Source: Pseudovibrio sp. M1P-2-3
GTDB lineage: Bacteria; Pseudomonadota; Alphaproteobacteria; Rhizobiales; Stappiaceae
Reading direction: 5' to 3'
Assembly: GCF_031501865.1 (NCBI RefSeq)
Contig: NZ_JARRCW010000001.1
Span: 3,555,001-3,619,000, forward strand
DNA: 64,000 nt
Part shown: positions 27,350-36,230 of the stretch, in pieces
How the letters are laid out: the number at the start of each line of letters is the position of its first letter
How positions within the stretch are numbered: the first letter of the stretch is position 1
Notes under the pieces: generated by a model
Databases searched by the model: none
What the model was told of the DNA's origin: nothing
The model's input: only the letters and a program-made list of their open reading frames with translations
Translations under genes and position numbers: made by a program

Positions 27350-27396
27350 CGCGTATCACCGAAAAGTGGATACCGGTTTTCTGTTAAAGATACGCG
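27350..27396. repeat. Rhizobial RIME-type palindromic intergenic element
   Basis: The element begins right at the stop of the DUF6931-like gene. Its ends are perfect 8 bp inverted repeats (CGCGTATC at 27350-27357, GATACGCG at 27389-27396). The core has GAAAAGTGGATACCGGTTTT, the hallmark of the intergenic palindromic elements common in Rhizobiales genomes. The element may extend to about 27470. It may also act as a 3-prime mRNA hairpin for the vgrG transcript. Nothing else is seen up to 27554. Confidence 0.75.
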
Positions 27397-27554
27397 CCTA
27401 AACTGCAGATTAAAGCTTTGATATATTTCGATAAACACTCTCATCGTTTTAAAGCGGCAACCTAACTTACACAGCCGCTCCCCGCCGCCGTTCCGGGGTT
27501 CAAAGACAAACCGTATATGTCTTGGATGAGACGGTTGGAAGAAGGCCGTTGCTG

Positions 27555-28307
27555 CTACTCGCACATGGGCAAGGCTTTGTGCAGGGCCTTGCTTAACAGC
27601 TCGGCCATCTGCCCTTGTTGCTCCGGTGTGGCAATCAGGTCATTGCGCAGCTCCACCATCACGTTCAAAAGCCCGTTTTTCAGTCCGTGCTCCTTTAAAG
27701 TGTGGGTCACCCCGTCTTCAGGGCCATAGGGCGCATTGCGCTGCACATTGAAAGAGCAGCCTTGCAGGCAGCTCAGCAACGCATCTGCCAAGCGGGTGTC
27801 GTCATCATGTAAAATGCCGACTTCAACGGCGCGCGATTTCCCATTATAAATGGGGGTATAGCTGTGTATGGTCAGCAGAACCGGAGGCTTTTCGCACTCC
27901 CCCCTCTCACAAATCAACGAGGCAAGGCGATGCCTAAACGGTTCATAAAACCGCGTTACCCGCTCGGCTCTTTGTGCCTCGGACAGAGTTGCATTGCCGG
28001 GTATCTGGTAGATTTCGCTTTTCTCTGGCATTGCAGTGGGGTCATGGGGTGGCCGGTTACAATCATAAACCAACCGAGAAACCTCTTGGGCAATCAGGGG
28101 AGCATCCAAAAGCCAAGACATATGCTGTGCAACTGCCAGTGCGCCGGGGTCCCAGGCAACATGGCTCACCCGCGCCTCGCTCTCCAGTCCAAGTCCTTTG
28201 AACTCGGCAGGAATAAACTTGGAAGCGTGCTCGCAAATAAGCACAAAAGAGCTGCTGCCCTCTAAGTTCTGAACTTCTACCAAACTATCCCCCACCACGT
28301 GCACCAC
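27555..28307 (-). CDS. N-formylglutamate amidohydrolase family protein
   Basis: This is a 250-residue member of the FGase family (PF05013), zinc-type hydrolases that cleave N-formylglutamate in histidine degradation and related N-acyl compounds. Family motifs are visible: LICEHASKFIP near residue 23, HVAWDPGALAVAQ, RLVYDCNRPPHDP and TIHSYTPIYNGKSR. No hut genes are nearby, so the physiological substrate is uncertain. It is a single gene convergent with vgrG/DUF6931 across the RIME-type repeat. Confidence 0.9.
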   Translation of the reverse strand: MVHVVGDSLVEVQNLEGSSSFVLICEHASKFIPAEFKGLGLESEARVSHVAWDPGALAVAQHMSWLLDAPLIAQEVSRLVYDCNRPPHDPTAMPEKSEIYQIPGNATLSEAQRAERVTRFYEPFRHRLASLICERGECEKPPVLLTIHSYTPIYNGKSRAVEVGILHDDDTRLADALLSCLQGCSFNVQRNAPYGPEDGVTHTLKEHGLKNGLLNVMVELRNDLIATPEQQGQMAELLSKALHKALPMCE

Positions 28308-28432
28308 CTTCGCAAAGGCAGGCTTCGTTCTTCAATATTCCCAAGACCAAAATTTCTGGAAAATATTTCACAATCATCATAAATTCGCAAGAACACGTAG
28401 GGATGACCTGAGCAGAGTGTAAAGCTTTTGTT

Positions 28433-28882
28433 TCAACGCAATGGCGGCATTCTGCTGCGCAAGGGAGTGGCCTTAATGATTGCAGTATTGGTCACGGCTT
28501 TGTCTTGCAGCGGTTCCAGCAGGTCATCCAGCTCACTGATATCGCGCAGTAGCAACCGTGTCACAAAACAATCCTCCCCCGTCACCTTGTCACAAGCGGT
28601 AAAGCGAGGCTGCTCCAGAATAAGTTGCTCCACAATATGCAAAGCGCCAGGGCTAGGCTTCACCCGTACAATTGCCTCCAGCGTATAGCCAAGTGCTCGC
28701 GGTGAGAATTCAATGGTGAACGCCTTGATCACCCCCTCATGTTCCAGTTTGCGTACCCGTTCGCTGACATTTGGGCCAGACATGCCAACACGGGCGGCAA
28801 GTTCACTCATGGAAATGCGCCCGTCCCGCTCCAAAATCTCTATAATTCTAGCGTCCGTTTCATCAATCATATTCGCATCCAA
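28433..28882 (-). CDS. Lrp/AsnC-family transcriptional regulator
   Basis: This 149-residue protein has an N-terminal winged helix-turn-helix (MSELAARVGMSGPNVSERVRKLE, about residues 23-45) and a C-terminal RAM ligand-binding domain. Lrp-type regulators respond to amino acids and often control the adjacent divergent gene. Here that is the PhzF-family enzyme starting 121 bp away. The shared spacer is AT-rich with partial dyads (for example around 28899-28920), suitable for Lrp binding. The ligand is unknown. Confidence 0.92.
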   Translation of the reverse strand: MDANMIDETDARIIEILERDGRISMSELAARVGMSGPNVSERVRKLEHEGVIKAFTIEFSPRALGYTLEAIVRVKPSPGALHIVEQLILEQPRFTACDKVTGEDCFVTRLLLRDISELDDLLEPLQDKAVTNTAIIKATPLRSRMPPLR

Positions 28883-29003
28883 AGCGATTTTAGTATTATG
28901 CCTAAGTTTTATAGGAAAATTAGCCCGGTTGCCTTCATCTATAAATTCAAAACCTAAAATTTTTTGGCTACGCTTTAAATATCAAGAATTTACGGAGAAC
29001 AAA

Positions 29004-29855
29004 ATGTCTGAAACAAACTTGAAAGTTTGGAAAATTGCAGCATTTTCCAACAGTGGTGTAGGTGGAAATCCAGCAGGTGTTGTCGTTGCAAAAATCCTGC
29101 CCAGCGCGCCTGTCATGCAGAAAATCGCCGCCGATGTTGGATTTTCCGAAACTGTATTTGCCGCCCGCGCGCCAAATGGTGAGAGTTACCGAACCCGCTA
29201 TTTCTCACCGGAAACAGAAGTCCCCTTCTGTGGCCATGCCACCATTGCACTTGGAGCTGTTCTGGGCCGGATGTACGGCCCTAAAGTTTACCCTCTCACT
29301 TTGAATAATGCCGAAATCAGCGTTGAAAGCTGGGTGGAGGAGGATACCATGCAAGTGGCCCTGCAATCTCCAAGTACCCACAGTAAAAAGCTGGATGAAC
29401 AGAGTGTAAGTGACCTTCTCACCCTCTTCTCTCTCGCCCCCTCTGACTTGGACGAGCGCCTGTCCCCCGCCCGTATTCACGGAGGTTCCGATCATCTTTT
29501 TCTTGCGGTAAATGATCGCCGTACTCTCACCCGATTGTCCTATGACTTGCAGCGGGGCAAAGCCTTCATGCACACGCAAAAGGTGGCGACTATCATGCTG
29601 GTCTACGCCCGCGATGATCAAAGCTTCGATGTTCGCAATGCTTTTGCTTCCGCTGGCGTTTTCGAAGACCCGGCAACAGGAGCCGCAGCCTCAGCCTTTT
29701 CAGGTTACCTGCGAGATATCGGTTGGCCCCATCAGGGGCAGATCCACATCACTCAGGGCGAGGATATGGGCATGAAATCTCTCATCACAGCGCAAATTCC
29801 TTCCGAAAAAGGTACAAGCATCCGCATCAGCGGCAGTGCGCGGGAAATGGGATAA
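29004..29855 (+). CDS. PhzF-family isomerase/epimerase-like protein
   Basis: The 283-residue protein is a PhzF-fold enzyme. The conserved FSNSGVGGNPAGVVV, the catalytic-glutamate region GFSETVFAA, TRYFSPETEVPFCGHAT and DPATGAAASAFSGYL are all present. PhzF proteins catalyse proton-shift isomerisations; most chromosomal members have unknown substrates. I chose the ATG at 29004, which follows ACGGAG, over an upstream in-frame extension lying inside the divergent lrp gene. No other phenazine genes are present, so phenazine synthesis is unlikely. Confidence 0.92.
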   Translation: MSETNLKVWKIAAFSNSGVGGNPAGVVVAKILPSAPVMQKIAADVGFSETVFAARAPNGESYRTRYFSPETEVPFCGHATIALGAVLGRMYGPKVYPLTLNNAEISVESWVEEDTMQVALQSPSTHSKKLDEQSVSDLLTLFSLAPSDLDERLSPARIHGGSDHLFLAVNDRRTLTRLSYDLQRGKAFMHTQKVATIMLVYARDDQSFDVRNAFASAGVFEDPATGAAASAFSGYLRDIGWPHQGQIHITQGEDMGMKSLITAQIPSEKGTSIRISGSAREMG

Positions 29856-29952
29856 AACGTAATGCCAACGGGATTTTCCCTCCCTTTCATCCATTGAATT
29901 TTCGTGAAAAACACCCACCTAAAAACTAGTGTACTCCACGAAAGCAAGAAGA

Positions 29953-30135
29953 ATGGGAAAGGTCGTAAAATTCCACCGTCTCGGTGTCAGAGAAAGAAAG
30001 CTTCCTCTTGATCCTGACCTAGAAGGGGGGAGGCGCTCCCCTTTTCAAAACCAGCTCGCAAAAGTTCTCTACATTTTCGTTTTGGCGGTCCTGATCGGGC
30101 TCGCCCTTTTTAGCTTAATTCCACTGTTCAGCTAA
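29953..30135 (+). CDS. Small single-TM membrane protein
   Basis: This is a short protein of 60 residues (68 if the in-frame GTG at 29929 is used). A basic, charged N-terminal part (KVVKFHRLGVRERKL) is followed by one hydrophobic helix near the C-terminus (YIFVLAVLIGLALFSLI). The topology suggests the N-terminus stays in the cytoplasm. A purine-rich sequence precedes the ATG and a strong terminator begins right at the stop, which supports it as a real gene. No family is recognised. Confidence 0.6.
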   Translation: MGKVVKFHRLGVRERKLPLDPDLEGGRRSPFQNQLAKVLYIFVLAVLIGLALFSLIPLFS

Positions 30136-30164
30136 AAAAGAGGTTCCAGATAGGAACCTCTTTT
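30136..30164. terminator. Intrinsic terminator, bidirectional
   Basis: A perfect 12 bp stem (30136-30147 with 30153-30164) has a 5-base loop. T-runs lie on the far side for both directions, longer on the minus strand. It separates the small membrane protein gene from the convergent EF-hand gene and likely serves both. Confidence 0.85.
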
Positions 30165-30236
30165 AAACTGGGTACAGTTCACAGTCCTGAGTTTGAATGC
30201 CTCAGTGAGCCGGACCGTTTGTACTGCCACTCCAGC

Positions 30237-31055
30237 TTATTTTCCCTTGCGCTCTCCATGCGGACCATGGCCGCCCTTGCCTTTTTTATGCTTCTTCAGG
30301 TCGGCCTTGGTCACAACACCGTCGTTGTTCCGGTCCATCCGCTCAACAAAATTGTCATAGCCCTTTGAGTATTCTTCAAAGGTTACCTGCAAATCGCCAT
30401 TGGCATCCATGCGCTGGAATGAGCGAACACTCATTGGCTTGCTGAACTGGGCTGCAACGGGTTTGAAGGTTTCCAAAGTTAGCGGGCCGTTAGCAAAGAC
30501 TTGGTCGGCAACAACTGCAATTTCGTCTGCACTGATTTTGCCATCATTATTGGTATCAACCTGAGCGAAAAACGCTTTCAGACCGTGCTTGTGCCCGCCG
30601 CCATGACCACGCATGTGCTTTTCGTGCCCTTTACCACGCTCGTTTCGTGGACCCTTTGCCCGTTCTTTCCGCTCATTCATACGATTGGCAGCGTCTGTTG
30701 CCACTTCTACAAACTCTTCACGGGTGATTTGCCCGTTTCCATCTGTATCAAAACGCTGGAACATGCGCACGGCTTTGGGGTCGTTTTTGGTTGCCTTGTA
30801 AGTCTGCCAGTCTTCCAGTGTAAATCCATCCCCGCCAGAGCGGTTGATTTGCGTGAACTCTTCTTTAACAACCTGATTAACGTCCGATTGGTCAAAAGAG
30901 CCATCACCGTTCCTGTCGAAACGGTCGAACAGACGTTCATAGGGGGCAGGCTTGCCTTGCATGAAGCCGCCATTACCCGGCATAGCAGACGCGACCGAAG
31001 TTCCAGCCAGAGCAAGCGTAGTTGCAGCTAAAATAGTTGATCCAAATACTTTCAT
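30237..31055 (-). CDS. Secreted five-EF-hand calcium-binding protein
   Basis: The ATG at 31055 follows AAAGGAG and opens a clear signal peptide (MKVFGSTILAATTLALAG, cleavage near ASA). The 272-residue product has five canonical 12-residue EF-hand loops at about 47-58, 103-114, 167-178, 217-228 and 241-252, such as DRNGDGSFDQSD and DTDGNGQITREE. A sixth degenerate site lies near 70-81. Between loops 2 and 3, and at the C-terminus, are basic Gly/His/Lys-rich stretches. Calcium buffering or calcium-dependent interaction in the periplasm is likely; a specific partner is not evident. Confidence 0.9.
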   Translation of the reverse strand: MKVFGSTILAATTLALAGTSVASAMPGNGGFMQGKPAPYERLFDRFDRNGDGSFDQSDVNQVVKEEFTQINRSGGDGFTLEDWQTYKATKNDPKAVRMFQRFDTDGNGQITREEFVEVATDAANRMNERKERAKGPRNERGKGHEKHMRGHGGGHKHGLKAFFAQVDTNNDGKISADEIAVVADQVFANGPLTLETFKPVAAQFSKPMSVRSFQRMDANGDLQVTFEEYSKGYDNFVERMDRNNDGVVTKADLKKHKKGKGGHGPHGERKGK

Positions 31056-31334
31056 CGAAAAATCTCCTTTTAACTCCAAGGCGAGGTCTGTGGTGGCTTG
31101 TCGCTTGGATGAGTTTGAATGTAGGAGGTAATTGTCGTAGAAAAATATCCAAAAACCGGCAAAAGTGTCACTGCATGTCACCGAGTGACTACTCTAAGAC
31201 AAAATGATACAACCTTACCAATAAGTAATTTATGCTTTTGGCGAAACGAGTAAAACTTCTCTGCGGTTTTTTATGGCCTTCTAAAAAAGTTTGAATATAA
31301 CACCTGCATAAGAAAGATTAACAAGGCCCACGAC

Positions 31335-32360
31335 GTGAACGCATTAAAGAAGGTTTTTATCACCGGTACTGCCGGTTTCATCGGTTTTCACCTAGCCAAG
31401 CGCCTGTTGGCCGAAGGGTATCTGGTGGACGGTTATGACGGCATGACCCACTACTATGATGTTACCTTGAAACAGGCCCGTGTAGCCCTGCTGGAAAAAA
31501 CCAATGGCTACCAACACCATACGGGTATGCTGGAGGATAAAGACACGTTTGATGCGTCGGTGGACGCATGTAAGCCAGATATCATCATTCATCTGGCAGC
31601 GCAGGCGGGGGTTCGCTATAGCCTTGAGCACCCGGACACCTATGTCAGTTCTAACCTGGAAGGCACCTTTCATGTCATGGAAGCTGCCCGTCGGCATACT
31701 CCAAAGCACCTATTGGTCGCTTCCACCAGCTCGGTCTACGGCGGCAACGAAAAAATGCCGTTTTATGAAACAGATGCCACAGACCACCCCCTGACCATCT
31801 ACGCCGCCACAAAGAAGGCGACGGAGGCCATGACGCACTCCTATTCCCATTTGTGGAAACTGCCGACCACCTGTTGCCGTTTCTTCACCGTTTACGGCCC
31901 TTGGGGGCGTCCTGACATGGCTTTATTCAAGTTTGTCAAAGCCATTGAAGAAGGAAGCCCGATCGACGTTTACGGGCACGGTGATATGGGGCGGGACTTT
32001 ACCTATATTGATGATATCATTGAAGGTATTGTCCGGCTTATGGGGACCCCTCCAAAGGCGGGTCAGCCCCTTGTCAACGACGAAGTCAGAGACACTTTAT
32101 CTCCGGTTGCGCCATGGCGTGCGGTAAATATTGCAGGTGGCCAGCCCTACGGATTGATGCAGTTTATCGAGACAATTGAATCCTGCCTGAACAAGAAGAC
32201 TCAGCTGAACATGCTGCCCATGCAAAAAGGGGATGTACCCAGCACATATGCCTCGCCAGAGTTGCTTCAGGCACTCACCGGCTTCACACCTGCCATATCG
32301 GTGGAAGATGGCGTCGCTGCCTTTGTGGACTGGTACCGCCAGTTCTATGGCACTAAATAG
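31335..32360 (+). CDS. NAD-dependent epimerase, UDP-glucuronate 4-epimerase-like
   Basis: This is a 341-residue extended short-chain dehydrogenase. The Rossmann motif [14 protein letters not shown] is at the N-terminus. The catalytic Ser-Ser-Val-Tyr region is STSSVYGGN and the active-site YxxxK is YAATK. The segments [19 protein letters not shown] and [10 protein letters not shown] are typical of UDP-glucuronate 4-epimerases, which make UDP-galacturonate for surface polysaccharides. The start is a GTG at 31335. The next genes (355 bp downstream) make GDP-fucose, so the three enzymes plausibly feed capsule or LPS synthesis. Confidence 0.88.
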   Translation: MNALKKVFITGTAGFIGFHLAKRLLAEGYLVDGYDGMTHYYDVTLKQARVALLEKTNGYQHHTGMLEDKDTFDASVDACKPDIIIHLAAQAGVRYSLEHPDTYVSSNLEGTFHVMEAARRHTPKHLLVASTSSVYGGNEKMPFYETDATDHPLTIYAATKKATEAMTHSYSHLWKLPTTCCRFFTVYGPWGRPDMALFKFVKAIEEGSPIDVYGHGDMGRDFTYIDDIIEGIVRLMGTPPKAGQPLVNDEVRDTLSPVAPWRAVNIAGGQPYGLMQFIETIESCLNKKTQLNMLPMQKGDVPSTYASPELLQALTGFTPAISVEDGVAAFVDWYRQFYGTK

Positions 32361-32715
32361 CACCTAGTACGCATAGACCGGAGGGGGATTACGACCCTCT
32401 CCGCCCTTCATCCGGCATCCCCCCTTTACTTATACCCCCTACGTTTTTATATTGTGTCAAATGTCACAGGCACATATTTCGACTTTTCAATAGCATACCA
32501 ATTGCAAGGGGAGCCCCTTTAATATCATGGCTCCAACTTTTCACCATTGCTGATCACGCGTGACCCTTTAGGTTCTTTCTCACAGGGGGTTTGCTGGAAG
32601 TTCAGAAGATTGGTGTTTCTCCAATATTTCGCGTTCAAGGCCGCAAACCAGTCTTCCGTCTCCAAACGGTCAGTAAATCCCCTCACAACCTCGCAAGTAA
32701 TCTACTAGGGGATAT
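32361..32715. other. Gene-free spacer before gmd
   Basis: The 355 bp contain no credible coding frame. They probably hold the gmd promoter. A TGTGT-N6-TCACA dyad at 32453-32468 differs by one base from the Crp consensus, but it lies about 250 bp from the gmd start and may be chance. No terminator with a T-run was found. Confidence 0.4.
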
Positions 32716-33783
32716 TTGTTGGCAAAAACCGCTTTGATAACAGGCGTGACCGGACAGGACGGGGCCTATCTGGCCCAGTTTCTTCTTGCAAAAGGCTATG
32801 AGGTTCACGGGATAAAGCGGCGCGCGTCCTCTTTCAACTCTCACAGAATCGATCATTTCTATCAGGACCCGCACGAGAGAGATGTGCGCTTCCACCTCCA
32901 CTACGGAGACATGACAGACAGCAGCAATCTGATTCGCCTTGTACAGGCGACCCAACCCGATGAGCTTTATAATCTGGCGGCCCAGTCCCACGTGCAGGTC
33001 TCCTTTGAAACTCCGGAGTACACCGGCAACGCAGATGGTCTCGGTTCCTTGCGCCTGCTGGAAGCCCTGCGTTTACTCGGTCTGGAAAACAAGACCCGTT
33101 TTTATCAAGCCTCCACATCAGAGCTTTACGGCAAGGCACAAGAAACCCCGCAAAACGAGAAGACCCCCTTTGCTCCCCGCTCTCCTTACGCAACAGCAAA
33201 GCTCTATGCCTACTGGGCGACAGTCAATTACCGCGAAGCCTATGGTCTGCACGCCTCCAACGGCATTCTTTTCAACCATGAAAGCCCTCAGCGGGGAGAA
33301 ACTTTTGTCTCGCGCAAAATCACGCGGGCAGTCGCTGCCATCTGCAAGGGGCTTCAGGACAAACTCTACCTTGGCAATTTGAATGCACTAAGGGATTGGG
33401 GCCACGCAAGCGATTATGTGAAGGGCATGTGGCTCATGCTCCAAAACCCCACACCCGATGACTATGTACTTGCAACGGGCAAGGCTCACAGTGTTCGCCA
33501 GTTTGTGGAAGCCGCATTTGCATCTGTTGACATCGACCTGTGCTGGCAAGGCAGCGGCGTTGAGGAGCAGGGTATCAACCGGCGTACCAATCAGGTGCTC
33601 GTGGCCGTTGATCCTCGGTATTTTAGAGCCGCTGAAGTGGATCATTTACTGGGCGACGCCACAAAAGCCAGAGAGCATCTCGGTTGGAAACCACAGGTCA
33701 GTTTTCAAGAGCTGGTGGAAGACATGGTCGCAGCCGACCTCATCACAATAGAAAAAGAAGGCAACCGGAGGGATCGCTATTAA
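32716..33783 (+). CDS. gmd: GDP-mannose 4,6-dehydratase
   Basis: This 355-residue enzyme makes GDP-4-keto-6-deoxy-mannose, the first step to GDP-L-fucose. Diagnostic features are [15 protein letters not shown] at the N-terminus, [10 protein letters not shown], the substrate segment [16 protein letters not shown], the catalytic STSELYGK and YATAK, and [16 protein letters not shown]. The start is a TTG at 32716 (a second TTG follows directly) after AGGGGA. Its stop overlaps the next start (TAATG), coupling it to the GDP-fucose synthase gene. Confidence 0.96.
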   Translation: MLAKTALITGVTGQDGAYLAQFLLAKGYEVHGIKRRASSFNSHRIDHFYQDPHERDVRFHLHYGDMTDSSNLIRLVQATQPDELYNLAAQSHVQVSFETPEYTGNADGLGSLRLLEALRLLGLENKTRFYQASTSELYGKAQETPQNEKTPFAPRSPYATAKLYAYWATVNYREAYGLHASNGILFNHESPQRGETFVSRKITRAVAAICKGLQDKLYLGNLNALRDWGHASDYVKGMWLMLQNPTPDDYVLATGKAHSVRQFVEAAFASVDIDLCWQGSGVEEQGINRRTNQVLVAVDPRYFRAAEVDHLLGDATKAREHLGWKPQVSFQELVEDMVAADLITIEKEGNRRDRY

Positions 33784-34748
33784 TGAACTATGATATTTCA
33801 GGTAAGCGAATTTGGATAGCAGGCCATACGGGCATGGTAGGCCGCGCCCTGCTGCGGCGCTTAAAACGCATTGACTGCGAAGTTCTAACGGCTTCACGCA
33901 AAAGACTGAACCTGACGCGGCAAGGCGCGGTAGAAAATTTTCTACAAACCAACAAACCGGATATCATCATCATTGCGGCTGCCAAGGTCGGGGGAATTCT
34001 AGCCAATGACCGGCAACCGGCGGAGTTCCTCTATGAGAACCTGATGATTGAGGCCAATATCATTCACGCCGCACATGAGGCCGATGTGGAACGCCTGCTG
34101 TTTTTGGGCTCAAGCTGCGCCTATCCAAAGTTTGCGCCCCAACCCATCAAAGAGTTGTCCCTGCTGCAAGGGCCTCTGGAGGCCACCAATCAGTGGTACG
34201 CCATTGCAAAAATTGCAGGCCTCAAGCTGGTGGAAAGCTACCGTAAGCAATTCGGATGCTCCTATATAAGCGCAATGCCCACCAACCTTTATGGACCAGC
34301 CGATAACTTTGATCTTGAAACCGGCCATGTTCTTCCAGCCTTATTAGCCAAGGCTCATTCAGCAAAAACAAACGATGAGAAAACCCTGCATATTTGGGGC
34401 ACCGGCGCCCCACACAGGGAATTTCTTTACGTGGATGATCTGGCTGACGCTTTGGTGTTTTTGCTCAAAAACTACGATGGAGATACACCCATCAACGTCG
34501 GCTCTGGAGAAGACCTGTCCATTCTTAAGCTGACAGAAAAAATCTCTAAAACCGTGGGGTTTAATGGTTACATCCAAAGGGACCTGTCCAAACCGGATGG
34601 AACCCCGCGTAAATTGATCGACTCGCAAAAACTGAAGGAACTGGGCTGGAGCCCCTCCACTCCGCTGGAGAAGGGCCTCGCCCAAACCTATCGCTGGTAT
34701 TTGAAAAACATTATTGAAAAGCAAGAGGTAGAGGAAGTGGTTGAATAA
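33783..34748 (+). CDS. fcl: GDP-L-fucose synthase
   Basis: The 321-residue protein converts GDP-4-keto-6-deoxymannose to GDP-L-fucose by epimerisation and reduction. Family motifs are AGHTGMVGRALLRRL, AAAKVGGILAND, LGSSCAYPKFAPQPIKE and the catalytic YAIAK. The overlap TAATG with gmd fixes the ATG at 33783; longer frames into gmd are not genuine. It ends 6 bp from the stop of the convergent catabolic operon, with no terminator between. Confidence 0.96.
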   Translation: MNYDISGKRIWIAGHTGMVGRALLRRLKRIDCEVLTASRKRLNLTRQGAVENFLQTNKPDIIIIAAAKVGGILANDRQPAEFLYENLMIEANIIHAAHEADVERLLFLGSSCAYPKFAPQPIKELSLLQGPLEATNQWYAIAKIAGLKLVESYRKQFGCSYISAMPTNLYGPADNFDLETGHVLPALLAKAHSAKTNDEKTLHIWGTGAPHREFLYVDDLADALVFLLKNYDGDTPINVGSGEDLSILKLTEKISKTVGFNGYIQRDLSKPDGTPRKLIDSQKLKELGWSPSTPLEKGLAQTYRWYLKNIIEKQEVEEVVE

Positions 34749-34754
34749 TGTCTC

Positions 34755-35396
34755 TCAATCTTCCCGCTGATATCCGGCATATTCAAGCGCACGGGTAACA
34801 GCGGGTTCTTCCAGCATCCGGTACATCCAGCTTATGATTGGTTTTGTATCCCGGCTCTTTGTCAAAAATGTTTCGCGCATATAAATCACCGGCAAGTGGG
34901 CGTAATCAGCTATATTGGGCCTCGCCCCTCCCAGATATTTCTGTTCCTCCACTGGCTGAAACGACGCCCGTACAGAATCGAGAAGGCGTGAATTCAAAAA
35001 CGCGGTATTCTCCCTGCGCTCCCCCCCATACTCGCCCATGTAAAAGGAGAGCGCATTTTGAACGGCAATATCACTCACAGCGCTGTAAACGAGTGCCCTC
35101 GCCTCTGCTTTCGCCTCCAGAGCTTCAGGAATGAGATCGGGGCGGTACTTTTCCAGCAGGAAATCCATAATTGCACCGGACTGGGTAAGCTTCATTGAAG
35201 GCTGACCACCTTGCCCCGTTTTCACCAATACCGGCACAGTCCTCGCCGGATTTACCTGCATAAATTCCGGCGCCTTGTGCTCTTTTTTCTTCAGATCAAT
35301 GAAGCAGCTTTCAGCTAAAACTCCAGAGAGCTCAAGTGCGATGGAAGCCCGCAGGCTATTGCCGGATCGCGAGAAGTAAAATATGTAGTTCGACAT
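34755..35396 (-). CDS. Glutathione S-transferase family protein
   Basis: This 213-residue protein has a thioredoxin-like N-terminal domain (about 1-80, with the active-site region FYFSRSGNSLRASIALE, and NPARTVPVLV and QSGAIMDFL for glutathione binding) and an all-helical C-terminal domain. The ATG at 35396 lies 28 bp after ridA. It is the last gene of the aromatic-CoA operon, so it may handle a reactive pathway intermediate, but the substrate is unknown. Confidence 0.87.
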   Translation of the reverse strand: MSNYIFYFSRSGNSLRASIALELSGVLAESCFIDLKKKEHKAPEFMQVNPARTVPVLVKTGQGGQPSMKLTQSGAIMDFLLEKYRPDLIPEALEAKAEARALVYSAVSDIAVQNALSFYMGEYGGERRENTAFLNSRLLDSVRASFQPVEEQKYLGGARPNIADYAHLPVIYMRETFLTKSRDTKPIISWMYRMLEEPAVTRALEYAGYQRED

Positions 35397-35424
35397 CAAG
35401 AAAATATTCCAATTTATGCAGCTT

Positions 35425-35823
35425 TCACGGAGCAATAACCGCCGTTGCTTCAATCTCAAGCAGAGCTTCATCTTCTATAAGGCCTGCGACAACCACCATG
35501 GTCATGGCCGGAAAGTGCCGCCCCATCACGCGGCGATAAACCTCTCCCACTTCTTTTTGCCGTTCCAGATACTCTCGTTTGTCAATCACATACCATGTAA
35601 GGCGGGTGATATGCTCCGGCGCGCCCCCAGCCTCTTGCAGCACGTCCTTGATATTTTGCAGGGCCTGCTCCATTTGCTCGACAAAGTCGTGCGTTTCAAA
35701 CTCCTGCTGGCTGTTCCAGCCAATTTGCCCGCCAACAAACAACAGGCCACTGTGCGCAAGAACCCCATTGGCATAGCCTTTAGCCGGAAGCCACCCCTCT
35801 GGCTCGACGATCTGATTGGTCAT
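35425..35823 (-). CDS. RidA-family enamine/imine deaminase
   Basis: The 132-residue protein has the YjgF/RidA fold (LPAKGYANGVLAHSGLLFVGGQIG, ITRLTWYVIDKREY, MTMVVVAGLIEDEALLEIEA). RidA proteins hydrolyse enamines and imines to ketones plus ammonia. The late alanine-leucine region reads LIEDEALLEIEA, where canonical RidA carries a catalytic Arg; that residue is not evident here, so activity may be altered. It overlaps the thioesterase gene (ATGA). In an aminobenzoyl-CoA pathway it would be a logical helper for release of the amino group. Confidence 0.88.
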   Translation of the reverse strand: MTNQIVEPEGWLPAKGYANGVLAHSGLLFVGGQIGWNSQQEFETHDFVEQMEQALQNIKDVLQEAGGAPEHITRLTWYVIDKREYLERQKEVGEVYRRVMGRHFPAMTMVVVAGLIEDEALLEIEATAVIAP

Positions 35824-36227
35824 TTTGCCTCCTCCATTGCCCCGTTAATGCGCGCCCGCATGTCATCCGGCCATGGGGCTGACTTGCCAGCTGCATCCGT
35901 ATAAACAAGTCGGGCGTTCGCAGTGAATCGGGCTTGTTCACTGCATTGCCCCACAAACTCCAATTGCAGGCTGGACCGCCCGACACTCTTTGGGTTCACT
36001 CGAATTTCCAATTGGTCCCCGTGTCGGCTCGGAGCAGTAAAATCGGCGGAAATTTGCGCGGTTGGCACCCCAGCATTCACTAGTAATTCTTCAAAGGGCA
36101 CCTTGACCACATCACAAAAAAACGCCTCAACACAGTCGTTAATCATTTCGAAATAGCGCGGATAGAACACGATGCCCGCCGGGTCGCAGTGCTTGAACAG
36201 AACTTTTTGATGAACCACATAGGCCAC
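35820..36227 (-). CDS. Hotdog-fold acyl-CoA thioesterase (4-hydroxybenzoyl-CoA thioesterase type)
   Basis: The 135-residue protein has the 4HBT signature KHCDPAGIVFYPRYFE near the N-terminus, including the catalytic aspartate. Such enzymes release CoA from aryl- or acyl-CoA esters. Placed between livF and ridA in an aryl-CoA operon, it probably recovers CoA from dead-end thioesters. It starts 3 bp after livF. Confidence 0.92.
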   Translation of the reverse strand: MAYVVHQKVLFKHCDPAGIVFYPRYFEMINDCVEAFFCDVVKVPFEELLVNAGVPTAQISADFTAPSRHGDQLEIRVNPKSVGRSSLQLEFVGQCSEQARFTANARLVYTDAAGKSAPWPDDMRARINGAMEEAK

Positions 36228-36230
36228 GGT

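Noticed and set aside
29004-29855. Phenazine biosynthesis suggested by the PhzF-like gene
   Set aside because: No other phz genes are present, and PhzF-fold proteins are widespread with other functions.
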